Below are positions 8,856-17,889 of a stretch of DNA of 64,000 nt, one piece after another. Location: positions 62,001 to 126,000 of the forward strand of contig CAVVDM010000013.1 in the NCBI GenBank assembly GCA_963746885.1, read 5' to 3'. The DNA is from DATARH01 sp963746885 (GTDB lineage: Bacteria > Pseudomonadota > Alphaproteobacteria > ATCC43930 > CGMCC-115725). The notes beneath the pieces were generated by a model that ran no database searches, had not been told where the DNA came from, and saw nothing but the letters and a program-made list of their open reading frames with translations. Every line of letters starts with the position of its first letter. Positions within the stretch are counted from its first letter, which is position 1. A program made the translations under genes and the position numbers.

Positions 8856-8882
8856 TTGGTACTCTCATTCCGACAGCGCCAA
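8856..8882 (+). promoter_or_regulatory. CIRCE-like HrcA operator upstream of groES
   Basis: TTGGTACTC - 9 bases - CAGCGCCAA has the 9-N9-9 geometry of the CIRCE element (TTAGCACTC-N9-GAGTGCTAA). The left arm matches at 7 of 9 and the right arm at 6 of 9 positions, and the arms pair with each other at 6 of 9. It ends 34 bases before the groES start codon, where CIRCE usually lies. HrcA repression of groESL is known in many alphaproteobacteria; hrcA is not in this window. Confidence 0.5.
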
Positions 8883-8916
8883 ACATCCGATAAATTCTGG
8901 TCCGAGGAGACCATTT

Positions 8917-9231
8917 ATGAAACTGCGTCCATTGCAGGACCGCGTCCTGATCCGCCGTGTCGAGCCGGAGGCGAAGACCGCCGGCGGCATCTTCATTCCC
9001 GACACGGCGCAGGAAAAGCCGACGGAAGGCGAGGTCGTCGCGGTCGGCCCCGGCACGCGCGACGAACACGGCAAGTTGCACCCGCTCGACGTCAAGACGG
9101 GCGACCGGGTGCTGTTCGCGAAATGGTCGGGCGCCGAGATCAAGCTCGATGGCGAGGATCTGATGATCATGAAGGAAAGCGACATCATGGGCGTCGTCGA
9201 TCACACCGTCGCGACCAAGAAAGCCGCTTAA
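8917..9231 (+). CDS. groES: Co-chaperonin GroES
   Basis: 104 residues beginning MKLRPLQDRVLIRRVEPE, with the mobile-loop region KTAGGIFIPDTAQEKP and the GDRVLFAKWSGAEIKLDGED barrel. Start at 8917 is fixed by GAGGAGA just upstream and by family alignment. Heptameric lid for GroEL in ATP-driven protein folding. The groEL ribosome site (AGGAGG) begins 4 bases after its stop, so the two are one operon. Confidence 0.98.
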   Translation: MKLRPLQDRVLIRRVEPEAKTAGGIFIPDTAQEKPTEGEVVAVGPGTRDEHGKLHPLDVKTGDRVLFAKWSGAEIKLDGEDLMIMKESDIMGVVDHTVATKKAA

Positions 9232-9248
9232 CTCAGGAGGAGCCCGAC

Positions 9249-10898
<1,650 letters not shown>

Positions 10899-10933
10899 GC
10901 CCAAAGGCCTTCCACGCCGGGCCGGCTATACAG

Positions 10934-10967
10934 CCATCGCCGCTTCGTCACAACGAAGCGGCGATGG
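10934..10967 (+). terminator. Perfect 15-bp hairpin after groEL
   Basis: CCATCGCCGCTTCGT (10934-10948), loop CACA, and its exact reverse complement (10953-10967), 36 bases after the groEL stop. The stem is very stable but no T-run follows, so it may stabilise the groESL mRNA end or act with Rho rather than as a classical intrinsic terminator. Confidence 0.6.
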
Positions 10968-11013
10968 TCACGTCCCCCATTAATACGGTCCTTCAGTCCG
11001 GACCATTTCGGGA

Positions 11014-11517
11014 GTGAGCGGATTGGGGCGATTTCAATTGCGATCGTCCGTCCTGGATCCGAGAGGACGGAGTGACGGGGTCGAGAAACGGCTGCTTCAA
11101 GACGCCGAAGCCGGCGATGCCCGCGCGCAATGCAATCTCGGCATCCTGTATGACAACGGGGTTGACGACAACAACCACGCGGTCGCGGGGAACCGGCCGC
11201 AAGCCATGAAATGGCTGTTGGCCGCGGCCGAGCAGGACTTGCCGCAAGCTCAGTTGAAACTCGCCGAAGCATATGCCGAGGCGCCCGATACGCCCCACAG
11301 CCACATCGCCGCGTGCGGCTGGCTCCTTCTGGCGGCGCGGGGGTTGGACGGGATCCATCTGCACCGGGCCCGATCGGAATACGAGCGCCTCATCGCGCAG
11401 TTGACCCCGGCGCAAGTCGCGCAGGCGACCCGCTTTGCCCGGGACTGGGCGCCGCAGCGGCGGGAAGAAGCGGCGCCTCCTTCACCTGAACAGCCCGACG
11501 CAGGAGACATCCAATGA
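11014..11517 (+). CDS. Sel1-like repeat protein
   Basis: 167 residues from a GTG at 11014. Residues about 25-105 contain two Sel1-type (TPR-like) helical repeats: LLQDAEAGDARAQCNLGILY and WLLAAAEQDLPQAQLKLAEA. The C-terminus is Glu/Pro-rich. Sel1 proteins are interaction scaffolds; the partner is unknown. First gene of a five-gene run with overlapping stop/start codons (its TGA overlaps the next ATG as ATGA). Only weak ribosome-site sequence precedes the GTG, so the exact start is uncertain. Confidence 0.7.
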   Translation: MSGLGRFQLRSSVLDPRGRSDGVEKRLLQDAEAGDARAQCNLGILYDNGVDDNNHAVAGNRPQAMKWLLAAAEQDLPQAQLKLAEAYAEAPDTPHSHIAACGWLLLAARGLDGIHLHRARSEYERLIAQLTPAQVAQATRFARDWAPQRREEAAPPSPEQPDAGDIQ

Positions 11518-11603
11518 CCAGCTGGGTCGTTCCCCCGATTGTCATCCCGTTTGTGCTGGCCGTGAGTTTGGTGGCCTTCATCTCGTTTCGGCTGTTCCTG
11601 TGA
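11514..11603 (+). CDS. 29-residue single-pass membrane peptide
   Basis: ATG overlaps the previous stop (ATGA) and GGAG lies 7 bases upstream. The product MTSWVVPPIVIPFVLAVSLV...FRLFL is almost entirely one transmembrane helix ending in Arg. Its TGA overlaps the next GTG (GTGA). Too short for homology judgement; the double translational coupling is the main reason to call it. Confidence 0.55.
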   Translation: MTSWVVPPIVIPFVLAVSLVAFISFRLFL

Positions 11604-11866
11604 CGGCAGGCACCCCGACGATCACCAGCGGGTCCGAAGAGGAATTGCTCGCCCGCGATATGATCGACGTACACGGCGCGCAGGCCGCTACCGTCGCGCG
11701 GGAAAATGCCCGCGCTGCCGCGCTCGCCGGGCAGGCGGTACAGGCGAAATCCTGGCTCAGCGTGCTTGGGGCAATCCAGCGGCGCCACTCCGGCACGGCA
11801 TTGCCGCCCCGCGCTCCGGGCAATCCGTCGCCGGCAATGTCACAGGCAAAGACAGCAGAAGGATAA
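11600..11866 (+). CDS. Small hypothetical protein in coupled operon
   Basis: 88 residues from GTG 11600, which overlaps the preceding stop by GTGA. Soluble, with an amphipathic Ala-rich helical centre (LLARDMIDVHGAQAATVARE) and a Pro/Ser tail. No family recognised. The next gene starts 7 bases after its stop. Confidence 0.55.
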   Translation: MTAGTPTITSGSEEELLARDMIDVHGAQAATVARENARAAALAGQAVQAKSWLSVLGAIQRRHSGTALPPRAPGNPSPAMSQAKTAEG

Positions 11867-11873
11867 CCACACA

Positions 11874-12071
11874 ATGTATATCTCGCTGACGAATAGCCCC
11901 TCGCGCGGCGTCAACGACTGGTCCGACACGAGCCGCCCCTACGATAATGACGATGACGGCGGAGAAGCGCCGCCTGTCGCAAGTTCCGACCCGCCCGTCG
12001 ACGACCCGGCGGCCCCCCCCGAGGAGCCGCATCACCCCTGGCTGGTGCCAGGATCGGGCAGCTCGTTCTGA
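11874..12071 (+). CDS. Acidic proline-rich hypothetical protein
   Basis: 65 residues starting MYISLTNSPSRGVNDWSDTS, then an Asp/Glu/Pro-rich, probably disordered segment ending WLVPGSGSSF. No family recognised. The TGA stop overlaps the following ATG (TGATG at 12069-12073), continuing the coupled arrangement. Confidence 0.55.
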   Translation: MYISLTNSPSRGVNDWSDTSRPYDNDDDGGEAPPVASSDPPVDDPAAPPEEPHHPWLVPGSGSSF

Positions 12072-12556
12072 TGCCTCTGCATGGTCCGTTCGCGCCGATG
12101 CTCCCGGAGCTGGACCGGTTTCTGTTTGCCTCCGTCGGCGAGGAGGTCAATGGAATGCCGCTGAGCGTGTTGTCGGCGCTGTCGCGGCTGGGCCTCGACC
12201 CGCGGGGCGAAGCGGCGCGATTATCGCGTCTCGCCGGTGAAGCGGCGGGCGATCAACTGGCGCGGACGATCGCCCAACTGCCCGACCGGGGTTGGACCTC
12301 CTCGGAGACGCGAAAGATCGCCGGCGGGCTCATCGAGCTGCTGCCGCGGGCAATGACGCGCGGCACCGACGACGTTGGCGCCGGCCGCGTCAACCGCAAG
12401 TTCGGCATTCGGCCGTCACCGCTCCTGATCGTCCTGGCGCTGGCGGGAGCGCTGCTGATCGGGCTTGTCGCGCAGCATGGCTCCCTCTCGTCGGATGGCC
12501 ATCAACAAGCCCCCCAGGCGGGCTCCGAGATGCGTTCTCCCGCGTCGGCGCGTTAA
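12071..12556 (+). CDS. Hypothetical protein with C-terminal membrane anchor
   Basis: 161 residues. Residues 1-105 are helical and soluble, with an LSRLAGEAAGDQLARTIAQL region; a single transmembrane segment follows (PLLIVLALAGALLIGLVA, about 117-134), then a short polar tail. No family recognised. It ends the five-gene run and an AT-armed hairpin terminator follows 8 bases later. Confidence 0.6.
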   Translation: MPLHGPFAPMLPELDRFLFASVGEEVNGMPLSVLSALSRLGLDPRGEAARLSRLAGEAAGDQLARTIAQLPDRGWTSSETRKIAGGLIELLPRAMTRGTDDVGAGRVNRKFGIRPSPLLIVLALAGALLIGLVAQHGSLSSDGHQQAPQAGSEMRSPASAR

Positions 12557-12564
12557 TAATAAGC

Positions 12565-12586
12565 CAAAATCAGACGCCTGATTTTG
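12565..12586 (+). terminator. Intrinsic terminator of the 11.0-12.6 kb operon
   Basis: CAAAATCAG - ACGC - CTGATTTTG: a perfect 9-bp stem with 4-base loop, A-rich left arm and T-rich right arm, 8 bases after the stop at 12556. Confidence 0.7.
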
Positions 12587-12696
12587 CCGCGCACGCCCTG
12601 GCGGAAGGGGTGACGCCCGGCGTTTGTTGAGTAGATCCCGAGCCTCCCCGGCCGGTCTGAAGCCCGTCACACTGCATATCTCTGCGGTTAGCGGAG

Positions 12697-12750
12697 CCGG
12701 AGGCGTCGCATCCTCCCCCAACACCCCGTGGCGCCTCCGGTCCTTTTTTT
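12697..12750 (+). terminator. Hairpin plus T7 run; possible end of a small RNA
   Basis: CCGGAGGCG (12697-12705) pairs exactly with CGCCTCCGG (12732-12740), and seven T follow (12744-12750). Nothing codes immediately upstream: the previous gene already has its own terminator at 12565-12586. A separate transcript of about 100-130 bases, beginning somewhere near 12625, could therefore end here. The rest of the 12557-12902 gap shows nothing I can name. Confidence 0.55.
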
Positions 12751-12902
12751 GCGGGGAAATCGCGTATTTGCCTCCCCCCTTTACGGGCGTGCTCGACCTC
12801 GGGCGCCCCGACCTCGCTATCCACTCACGGAAATCGTGTTGAAAGATATGGCTCGATGTCGGTTCCCGTGAAAATCCTCGTTCCGCTCCATCCCTTTAAT
12901 AG

Positions 12903-12913
12903 GTATTTTCCGA
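12903..12913 (+). promoter_or_regulatory. Conserved element GTATTTTCCGA, copy 1 of 7
   Basis: Member of the GTANNTTCCGA-NN-CT family found seven times between 12.9 and 24.2 kb. Lies 65 bases before the entericidin ATG. CGTT occurs at 12937-12940, 23 bases after the core. Confidence 0.55.
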
Positions 12914-12978
12914 CCCTGTAATACTCAAGCCAAAGACGTTAATCTCTATGTTACGTAAATACGCAATAGGAGATTGTC

Positions 12979-13161
12979 ATGACCTTCCGCCATCGGTTGC
13001 AAAGATTGAGTTTCGCCTTGACAGCCGTTGCACTGTTGGGTGGCAGCATGGTGCTATCCGCCTGTGGCACGATCGCCGGCGCCGGCCAAGACGTTTCCAA
13101 TATCGGCTCCGACGTCACTGGCGGGGCCCGGCAGGTTCAGCGCAGCACGAATGCCCCGTAA
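12979..13161 (+). CDS. ecnB: Entericidin A/B family lipoprotein
   Basis: 60 residues: a basic N-terminus, hydrophobic core and lipobox VLSAC (Cys30), then GTIAGAGQDVSNIGSDVTGG, the short amphipathic repeat typical of entericidins. These tiny lipoproteins are envelope-stress and stationary-phase products; the enterobacterial pair acts as a bacteriolytic toxin/antidote, but alphaproteobacterial copies usually occur singly, as here. AGGAG lies 7 bases before the ATG. Preceded by copy 1 of the conserved element. Confidence 0.85.
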   Translation: MTFRHRLQRLSFALTAVALLGGSMVLSACGTIAGAGQDVSNIGSDVTGGARQVQRSTNAP

Positions 13162-13425
13162 AACCTTGCGGTAGCTCGCGAAGCGAGACATCGGCAACGC
13201 GGCCCGATCAAGCCGAGGACCAATTTGCATGTTCATATCCGTGGAAGAAAGCTGCACGAACGGCTTCAGAAAATGGGCTAATTCAGAGCCCTTGAAGCAT
13301 CGCGATCGGCCGCGTGCCAAAGCAGCCGGCGGCATGTTCGCCTCCGCTGCGGATCGCGACCACACGGAGAGGCAGGCGCTCGGGCGGCAGGGTATGCCGT
13401 CGCCCCCGGGTGTCGGAGGCAGCCT

Positions 13426-13587
13426 CTGAGACAAGCTGCATTCCGGGAGTGTTCGCTCGCCGAACTGCTGGACGATCCCTTGGTCGGCTTGGTCATGAAG
13501 AGCGATGGGGTCGACCGGCGGACCGTCGAGCGGTTGTTCGAGCGGCCGCATCACCCCTCGAGACAGGCCGGCGATGCGGATGAGTAG
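13426..13587 (+). pseudogene. Protein-like frame without a usable start (LLDDPLVGLVMKSDGV)
   Basis: The frame reads AELLDDPLVGLVMKSDGVD and RRTVERLFERPHH before a TAG at 13585-13587. This resembles small conserved alphaproteobacterial proteins with a DPL-x-LVM-x-SDGV signature. No ATG, GTG or TTG opens it before the conserved part, so it is a remnant, is frameshifted near 13426-13450, or starts unusually. The stop codon lies inside copy 2 of the conserved GTAGTTTCCGA element. Confidence 0.35.
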
Positions 13588-13594
13588 TTTCCGA
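13584..13594 (+). promoter_or_regulatory. Conserved element GTAGTTTCCGA, copy 2 of 7
   Basis: 77 bases before the ATG at 13672. CGTC occurs at 13617-13620, 22 bases after the core, close to the spacing seen at copies 1 and 7. Confidence 0.55.
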
Positions 13595-13671
13595 ACCTGT
13601 CGGATCAAGGGCGCCGCGTCATAAGCTCGTCGCGCGGCAAGCTTTTTTCGCCGGCGATTATGGTGAGGCAA

Positions 13672-14022
13672 ATGAAAATCCATCCGGGAGTCACGCCCGC
13701 GGCCTGGGGAGCAGTCGCCGGTGCTGTTGCGATGGCGATCATCGGTTTCTCGGGGTTCGGGTGGATGCTTGGCAGCACTGCCGAGCAAATGGCCGCCACG
13801 CAGACCGAAGCGGCTGTCGTGGCCGCACTTACGCCGCTGTGCGTTGCCAAATTCGAGGCGCAGGCCGATGCCGCAACCAAGCTCACGGAGATGAAAAAGG
13901 CCTCCTCATGGGACCAGGCCGCCTTTATCGAGAAAGGCGGCTGGGCGACAATGCCGGGCAGCGGCGCGCCCAATTCGGCGGTGGCCGGTGCCTGTGCGGC
14001 AAAGCTCGGGAAAGCGGCATAG
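13672..14022 (+). CDS. Conserved hypothetical protein with one N-terminal membrane helix
   Basis: 116 residues. GTGAGG just upstream favours ATG 13672 over an in-frame ATG at 13660. One transmembrane helix (WGAVAGAVAMAIIGFSGFGW), then a periplasmic or cytoplasmic helical domain with two cysteines (LTPLCVAKF, GACAAKLG) and the signature KKASSWDQAAFIEKGGWATM. I have seen this pattern in uncharacterised alphaproteobacterial proteins; no function known. The hybrid kinase starts 122 bases downstream and may share its promoter. Confidence 0.75.
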   Translation: MKIHPGVTPAAWGAVAGAVAMAIIGFSGFGWMLGSTAEQMAATQTEAAVVAALTPLCVAKFEAQADAATKLTEMKKASSWDQAAFIEKGGWATMPGSGAPNSAVAGACAAKLGKAA

Positions 14023-14144
14023 CCTGCCCGAGCACGCGATATCGGGCGATGCGCGCGAGCGGCACGCCGCCGCGGCGGTTTGGTGTTATCCTTTCGCCGC
14101 CGCCGGCGGTCCTGACACCGGCCGCGACACGAAAGAAAGCGGGC

Positions 14145-15761
14145 ATGACGACCAGGGACCAATCGGGAAGGTCCAACGCGGTGGGTATGCGGCCCGGCCG
14201 GCGGACAGCGGCTGAGCGCGGCGCCGCCTTGCCGACGTCACCTGCGCAAGTCGACTTTCCGGTCGTCGCGCTCGGCGCCTCGGCGGGCGGCCTCGACGCG
14301 TTCCGCAAGCTGTTCGATGCTCTGCCGGCCGATGCCGGGATGGCTCTCGTCGTGATCCAGCATCTCGACCCGACCCACGCCAGCCTGATGGTCGATCTGC
14401 TGGCCAGCCATACCACGAAGAAGGTGCAGCAAGCCGCCAACGGGATGCCGCTCGAACCGGCCAACGTCTACGTCATTCCGCCGGGCGCCTATCTCTCGAT
14501 CCAGGGCGGCGCTCTCCAGCTCTCCGAACCGAGCGAGCGCCATGGCGCTCGCCTGCCGTTCGACTTTTTCCTGCGCTCCCTGGCCGTCGAATGCGGGTCG
14601 CGCGCGATTTGCGTGATCCTGTCGGGAACCGGCAGCGACGGCAGCCTCGGGCTGAAGGCGATCAAGGAGAAAGGCGGGCTCGTCATCGTACAGAGCCCGG
14701 AAGACGCCGCCTTCGACGGCATGCCGCGCAGCGCGATCAAGACCGGGCTGGCGGATTTCGTGGTGCCGGTAGCGGAGATCCCGGAAATCCTCGTCAAATA
14801 CGGCGCGCAACTGCGCGCCGCGGGCCCGGCCCCTCGCGCCGCCTCGGACGAGGATACGCCGGCCTGGCTGAGCGCAATCATCGACCTGCTGCGGACGCGA
14901 ACAGCGCACAATTTCGCCCTCTACAAGCCGGGCACGCTGCGTCGCCGGATCGAGCGGCGCATGGCGATGGCGGCGATCGCCGACGGCGGCCGGTATCTCG
15001 ACATTCTCGCGCAAGATTCCGGCGAGCTTGATCGTCTCGCCAAGGATCTGCTGATCAACGTCACGAGCTTTTTCCGCGACCCCACCGCGTTCGACCTCTT
15101 GGCGGAACAGATTGTTCCCGAACTCGTGCGCCGGCACGAGGCGGATCAACCGCTGCGCGTCTGGGTCGCCGGCTGCAGCACGGGCGAAGAAACCTATTCC
15201 ATCGCCATGCTGTTCCTTGAGGCAATCGCGTCGACCAAGCGGCCAATCGCGCTGCAGATCTTTGCCTCCGATGTCGATGGCGACGCGGTGGCGTTTGCCC
15301 GCAACGGAATTTATCCGGAGTCGATCGCGGCGGATGTTTCCCCAGCCCGCCTTGAGCGGTTTTTCGTCAAGGAGGAGCACGGTTATCGAATTGTCCCCGA
15401 GTTGCGCGGCCTCGTGGTGTTTACGACGCAGGATGTGCTGGCCGATCCGCCGTTCTCGCGCCTCGATCTGGTGTCGTGCCGCAATCTGCTGATCTACCTG
15501 CGCCCGGAAGCGCAGGAAAAGGTTTTGCAACTGTTCGATTTTGCGCTGCGCGACGGCGGCATTCCTGTTTCTCGGCGGCGCCGAGACCGTGGCCGGCCTC
15601 GGCGACCGCTTCGAGCCGATCTCCAAAACGCACCGGATCTATCGGCATACCGGCCGCGCCCGGACGGCGCGAGGCGACTTTCCGATCGGCGCCGGCGGAC
15701 ACGTGCCGGCGCTTGCCGGGCCCCGACGACGGGCGGCCGGGCGCCAGTCCTCGCGACCTGA
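14145..15761 (+). CDS. CheB-CheR module of a giant hybrid sensor kinase (frameshifted)
   Basis: First part of one protein spanning 14145-18883. Residues about 38-220 are a CheB methylesterase domain with the full triad (S46 in LGASAGG, H73 in IQHLDP, D165 in GTGSDGS). Residues about 240-475 are a CheR methyltransferase domain (TLRRRIERRM, SAM site VAGCSTGEET, VSCRNLLIYL). No receiver domain precedes CheB. The conserved frame breaks at about 15564 (extra C in ATTCCTG), continuing as LFLGGAETVAGLGDRFEPI, and again at about 15718-15724 (GGGCCCC). Codons shown after 15564 are therefore out of frame. Confidence 0.8.
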   Translation: MTTRDQSGRSNAVGMRPGRRTAAERGAALPTSPAQVDFPVVALGASAGGLDAFRKLFDALPADAGMALVVIQHLDPTHASLMVDLLASHTTKKVQQAANGMPLEPANVYVIPPGAYLSIQGGALQLSEPSERHGARLPFDFFLRSLAVECGSRAICVILSGTGSDGSLGLKAIKEKGGLVIVQSPEDAAFDGMPRSAIKTGLADFVVPVAEIPEILVKYGAQLRAAGPAPRAASDEDTPAWLSAIIDLLRTRTAHNFALYKPGTLRRRIERRMAMAAIADGGRYLDILAQDSGELDRLAKDLLINVTSFFRDPTAFDLLAEQIVPELVRRHEADQPLRVWVAGCSTGEETYSIAMLFLEAIASTKRPIALQIFASDVDGDAVAFARNGIYPESIAADVSPARLERFFVKEEHGYRIVPELRGLVVFTTQDVLADPPFSRLDLVSCRNLLIYLRPEAQEKVLQLFDFALRDGGIPVSRRRRDRGRPRRPLRADLQNAPDLSAYRPRPDGARRLSDRRRRTRAGACRAPTTGGRAPVLAT

Positions 15762-16975
15762 CGCAACGGGCGTTGCTTGATGCCTACGCGCCGGCTTCGG
15801 TTCTGATCAATGGCAAGGGAGAGTGCCTGTATTATTCGGGGCCGACCGACCGCTATTTGCGGGTTGCCGCCGGCGAGCCCAGCCGCGACCTGCTCGCCAT
15901 GGTGCGCGACGGGCTGCGCAACCGGCTGCGGGTGGCGATCCGGCAGGCCGGCGAGGAGCAGGCGCGCGCGATCGTCACCGGCGCGCGGGTGAGCCGTGGC
16001 GACAGCTCGGTCGCAGTGACGATCGAGGTGCAGAAGCTGCGCAGCGAGGATGAGACTTTGCTGCTGGTCAGCTTCCTCGACGGACCGGTGCGGGAGGAAC
16101 CATCCGGCCAGTCGATCGTCCCGGCCGATGCCGTCTCGCGGGTCTCCGAACTTGAGCGCGAACTCGACATCACCCGCAAGGAGCTGCAGAGCGCCATCCG
16201 CGACCTCGAGATATCCAGCGAGGAGCAGACGGCGATCAACGAAGAAGCGATGTCGGTCAACGAGGAGTTCCAGTCCACCAACGAGGAGCTGGTAACCTCG
16301 AAGGAAGAATTGCAGGCGCTCAACGAAGAGCTTACCGCGCTCAACAGCCAGCTTCAGGAGACGCTGGAGCGGCAGCGCAGCACCGTCCGACGATTTGCAG
16401 AACATCCTCGACAGCACCGGGGTCGCAACGCTGTTCCTCGACAGCCATCTCAACATCCGCTTTTTCACGCCCGCGGCGACAGCGCTGTTCCGCATCATCA
16501 CCACCGACATCGGCCGACCGCTCGCCGACCTTACCCTGCTCGCTGCCGATGCCGCTCTGCTGGCCGACGCGCGCGCGGTGCTCGCCGGCGACGCACCGCT
16601 CGGGCGCGAGATCGAAGCCCGGAACGGCGCCTGGTACATCCGCCGCGCCTGCCCTACCGCACCCAGGACGACCGGATCGAGGGCGTGGTCATCACCTTCT
16701 CCGACATCTCGGCAATGAAGGCGGCGGGACAAGAGATCCAGGCGGCGCGCGCCTATTCCGACAGCATCATCGACACCATTCGCGAGCCGCTGGTCGTGCT
16801 CGACGAGGACCTGCTGCTGGTGTCGGCCAACCGCTCCTTCTTCAGCATTTTTGCGCTGGAGCCCGGGGATGCGGTGGGGAAGCCGCTCGCTACTGTCGTC
16901 GGTCATCACGCCGGGGCGGAGAGCCTGCGCGAGTTCCTCGGAACGGGCGCGGGCCGACGCCGCACACGTCGATGA
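15725..16975 (+). CDS. Coiled-coil and PAS middle part of the hybrid kinase (frameshifted)
   Basis: Continuation of the CheB-CheR protein. RALLDAYAPASVLINGKGEC opens a PAS-like domain. A long coiled coil follows (TRKELQSAIRDLEISSEEQ, VNEEFQSTNEELVTSKEEL), typical of CheB/CheR-PAS hybrids. A second PAS (NILDSTGVATLFLDSHLNIR) is read only in the next frame between about 16387 and 16645, and a third (YSDSIIDTIREPLVVLDEDL) back in this frame to about 16935. Breaks: extra C near 16386, one base missing near 16645, one extra base near 16940. Confidence 0.7.
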   Translation, partial: DDGRPGASPRDLTQRALLDAYAPASVLINGKGECLYYSGPTDRYLRVAAGEPSRDLLAMVRDGLRNRLRVAIRQAGEEQARAIVTGARVSRGDSSVAVTIEVQKLRSEDETLLLVSFLDGPVREEPSGQSIVPADAVSRVSELERELDITRKELQSAIRDLEISSEEQTAINEEAMSVNEEFQSTNEELVTSKEELQALNEELTALNSQLQETLERQRSTVRRFAEHPRQHRGRNAVPRQPSQHPLFHARGDSAVPHHHHRHRPTARRPYPARCRCRSAGRRARGARRRRTARARDRSPERRLVHPPRLPYRTQDDRIEGVVITFSDISAMKAAGQEIQAARAYSDSIIDTIREPLVVLDEDLLLVSANRSFFSIFALEPGDAVGKPLATVVGHHAGAESLREFLGTGAGRRRTRR

Positions 16976-17828
16976 CCACGAGACCGAGATCGAGCTCCCG
17001 TCCCTTGGCCGGCGGCGCCTGCTGCTCAATGTCCGCAAGCTCCGCGACGGGCCGCAGGGGAGGCCGAAAATCCTGCTGGCGATCGACGACATTACCGAGC
17101 GCCGGCGCGCCGCGGAGGCCTTGGGAGCCGCCAAGCGGGAGGCCGAGCAGGCCAATCGCGGCAAGTCCCGCTTCCTGGCCGCCGCCAGCCACGATCTGCG
17201 GCAGCCATTGCAGACGTTGAGCTTTCTGCAAGGCATCCTGGTCAGGCGGGTCACCGACCCGACCGCGCTCGGGCTGGTCGAGCGGCTGGCCGAGACGGTC
17301 AGCGCAATGTCCGGGATGCTGGACACGCTCCTCGACATCAACCAGCTCGAGGCCGGGATCGTGCGCCGCGAGATCGTCGCCTTTCCGGTCAATGCCCTGC
17401 TCGACCAGCTGCGCAGCCAGTTCGCCTATCACACGACGGCGCATCACCTGGGCTGGCGGGTGATCCCATGCGGTCTGAACGTGCGCAGCGATCCCCGTCT
17501 GCTCGAACAGATGCTCCGCAACCTGCTCTCCAATGCGGTCAAGTACACCGCGGCCGGCAGGGTGCTGCTCGGGTGCCGGCGCCGCGGCGACAAGCTGCGC
17601 ATCGAGGTCTGGGACACCGGCATCGGTATCCCGGCCGACCACCTTTCGGAGATTTTCGAGGAATTCCATCAGCTCGACAATCCGGCCCGCGAGCGCAGCA
17701 AGGGCATCGGTCTCGGTCTCGCGATCGTGCAGCGTCTGGCCGACCTGCTCGGGCCATGCCATCGATGTCCGATCCCGTCCGGGCAAGGGCTCGGTCTTCG
17801 CGGTCGAAGTGCCGCTCGTGGCGGATGA
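16945..17828 (+). CDS. Histidine kinase core of the hybrid kinase (frameshifted)
   Basis: Third readable segment. HisKA box SRFLAAASHDLRQPLQTLSF (phospho-acceptor His in SHDLRQP), then HATPase_c motifs: N-box LRNLLSNAVKYT, G1 VWDTGIGIP, F-box FEEFHQL and G2 SKGIGLGLAIV. The SHDLRQPL form is common in hybrid kinases that end in receivers. An extra base near 17753 (GGGCCATGCC) moves the last part, HAIDVRSRPGKGSVFAVEV, into the next frame. Membrane segments are absent, so this is a soluble sensor. Confidence 0.75.
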
Positions 17829-17889
17829 GCCGACCGCGCTGCCGCAGCTCCGCCAGCCGGTCGCCGAGACGATCGCACCGCACCGCGGC

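Larger units (their letters stand above)
13162..13671 (+). other. 510-base gap with only weak coding signal
   Basis: Between the entericidin gene and the next clear gene. A 66-codon frame at 13229-13429 shows no family resemblance. A more protein-like stretch without a start codon lies at 13426-13587 and is listed separately. Copy 2 of the conserved element is at 13584-13594. No hairpin with a T-run was seen. Confidence 0.4.

Noticed and set aside
13229..13429. 66-codon frame after the entericidin gene
   Set aside because: No ribosome site, no family resemblance and low-complexity basic composition; not listed as a gene.
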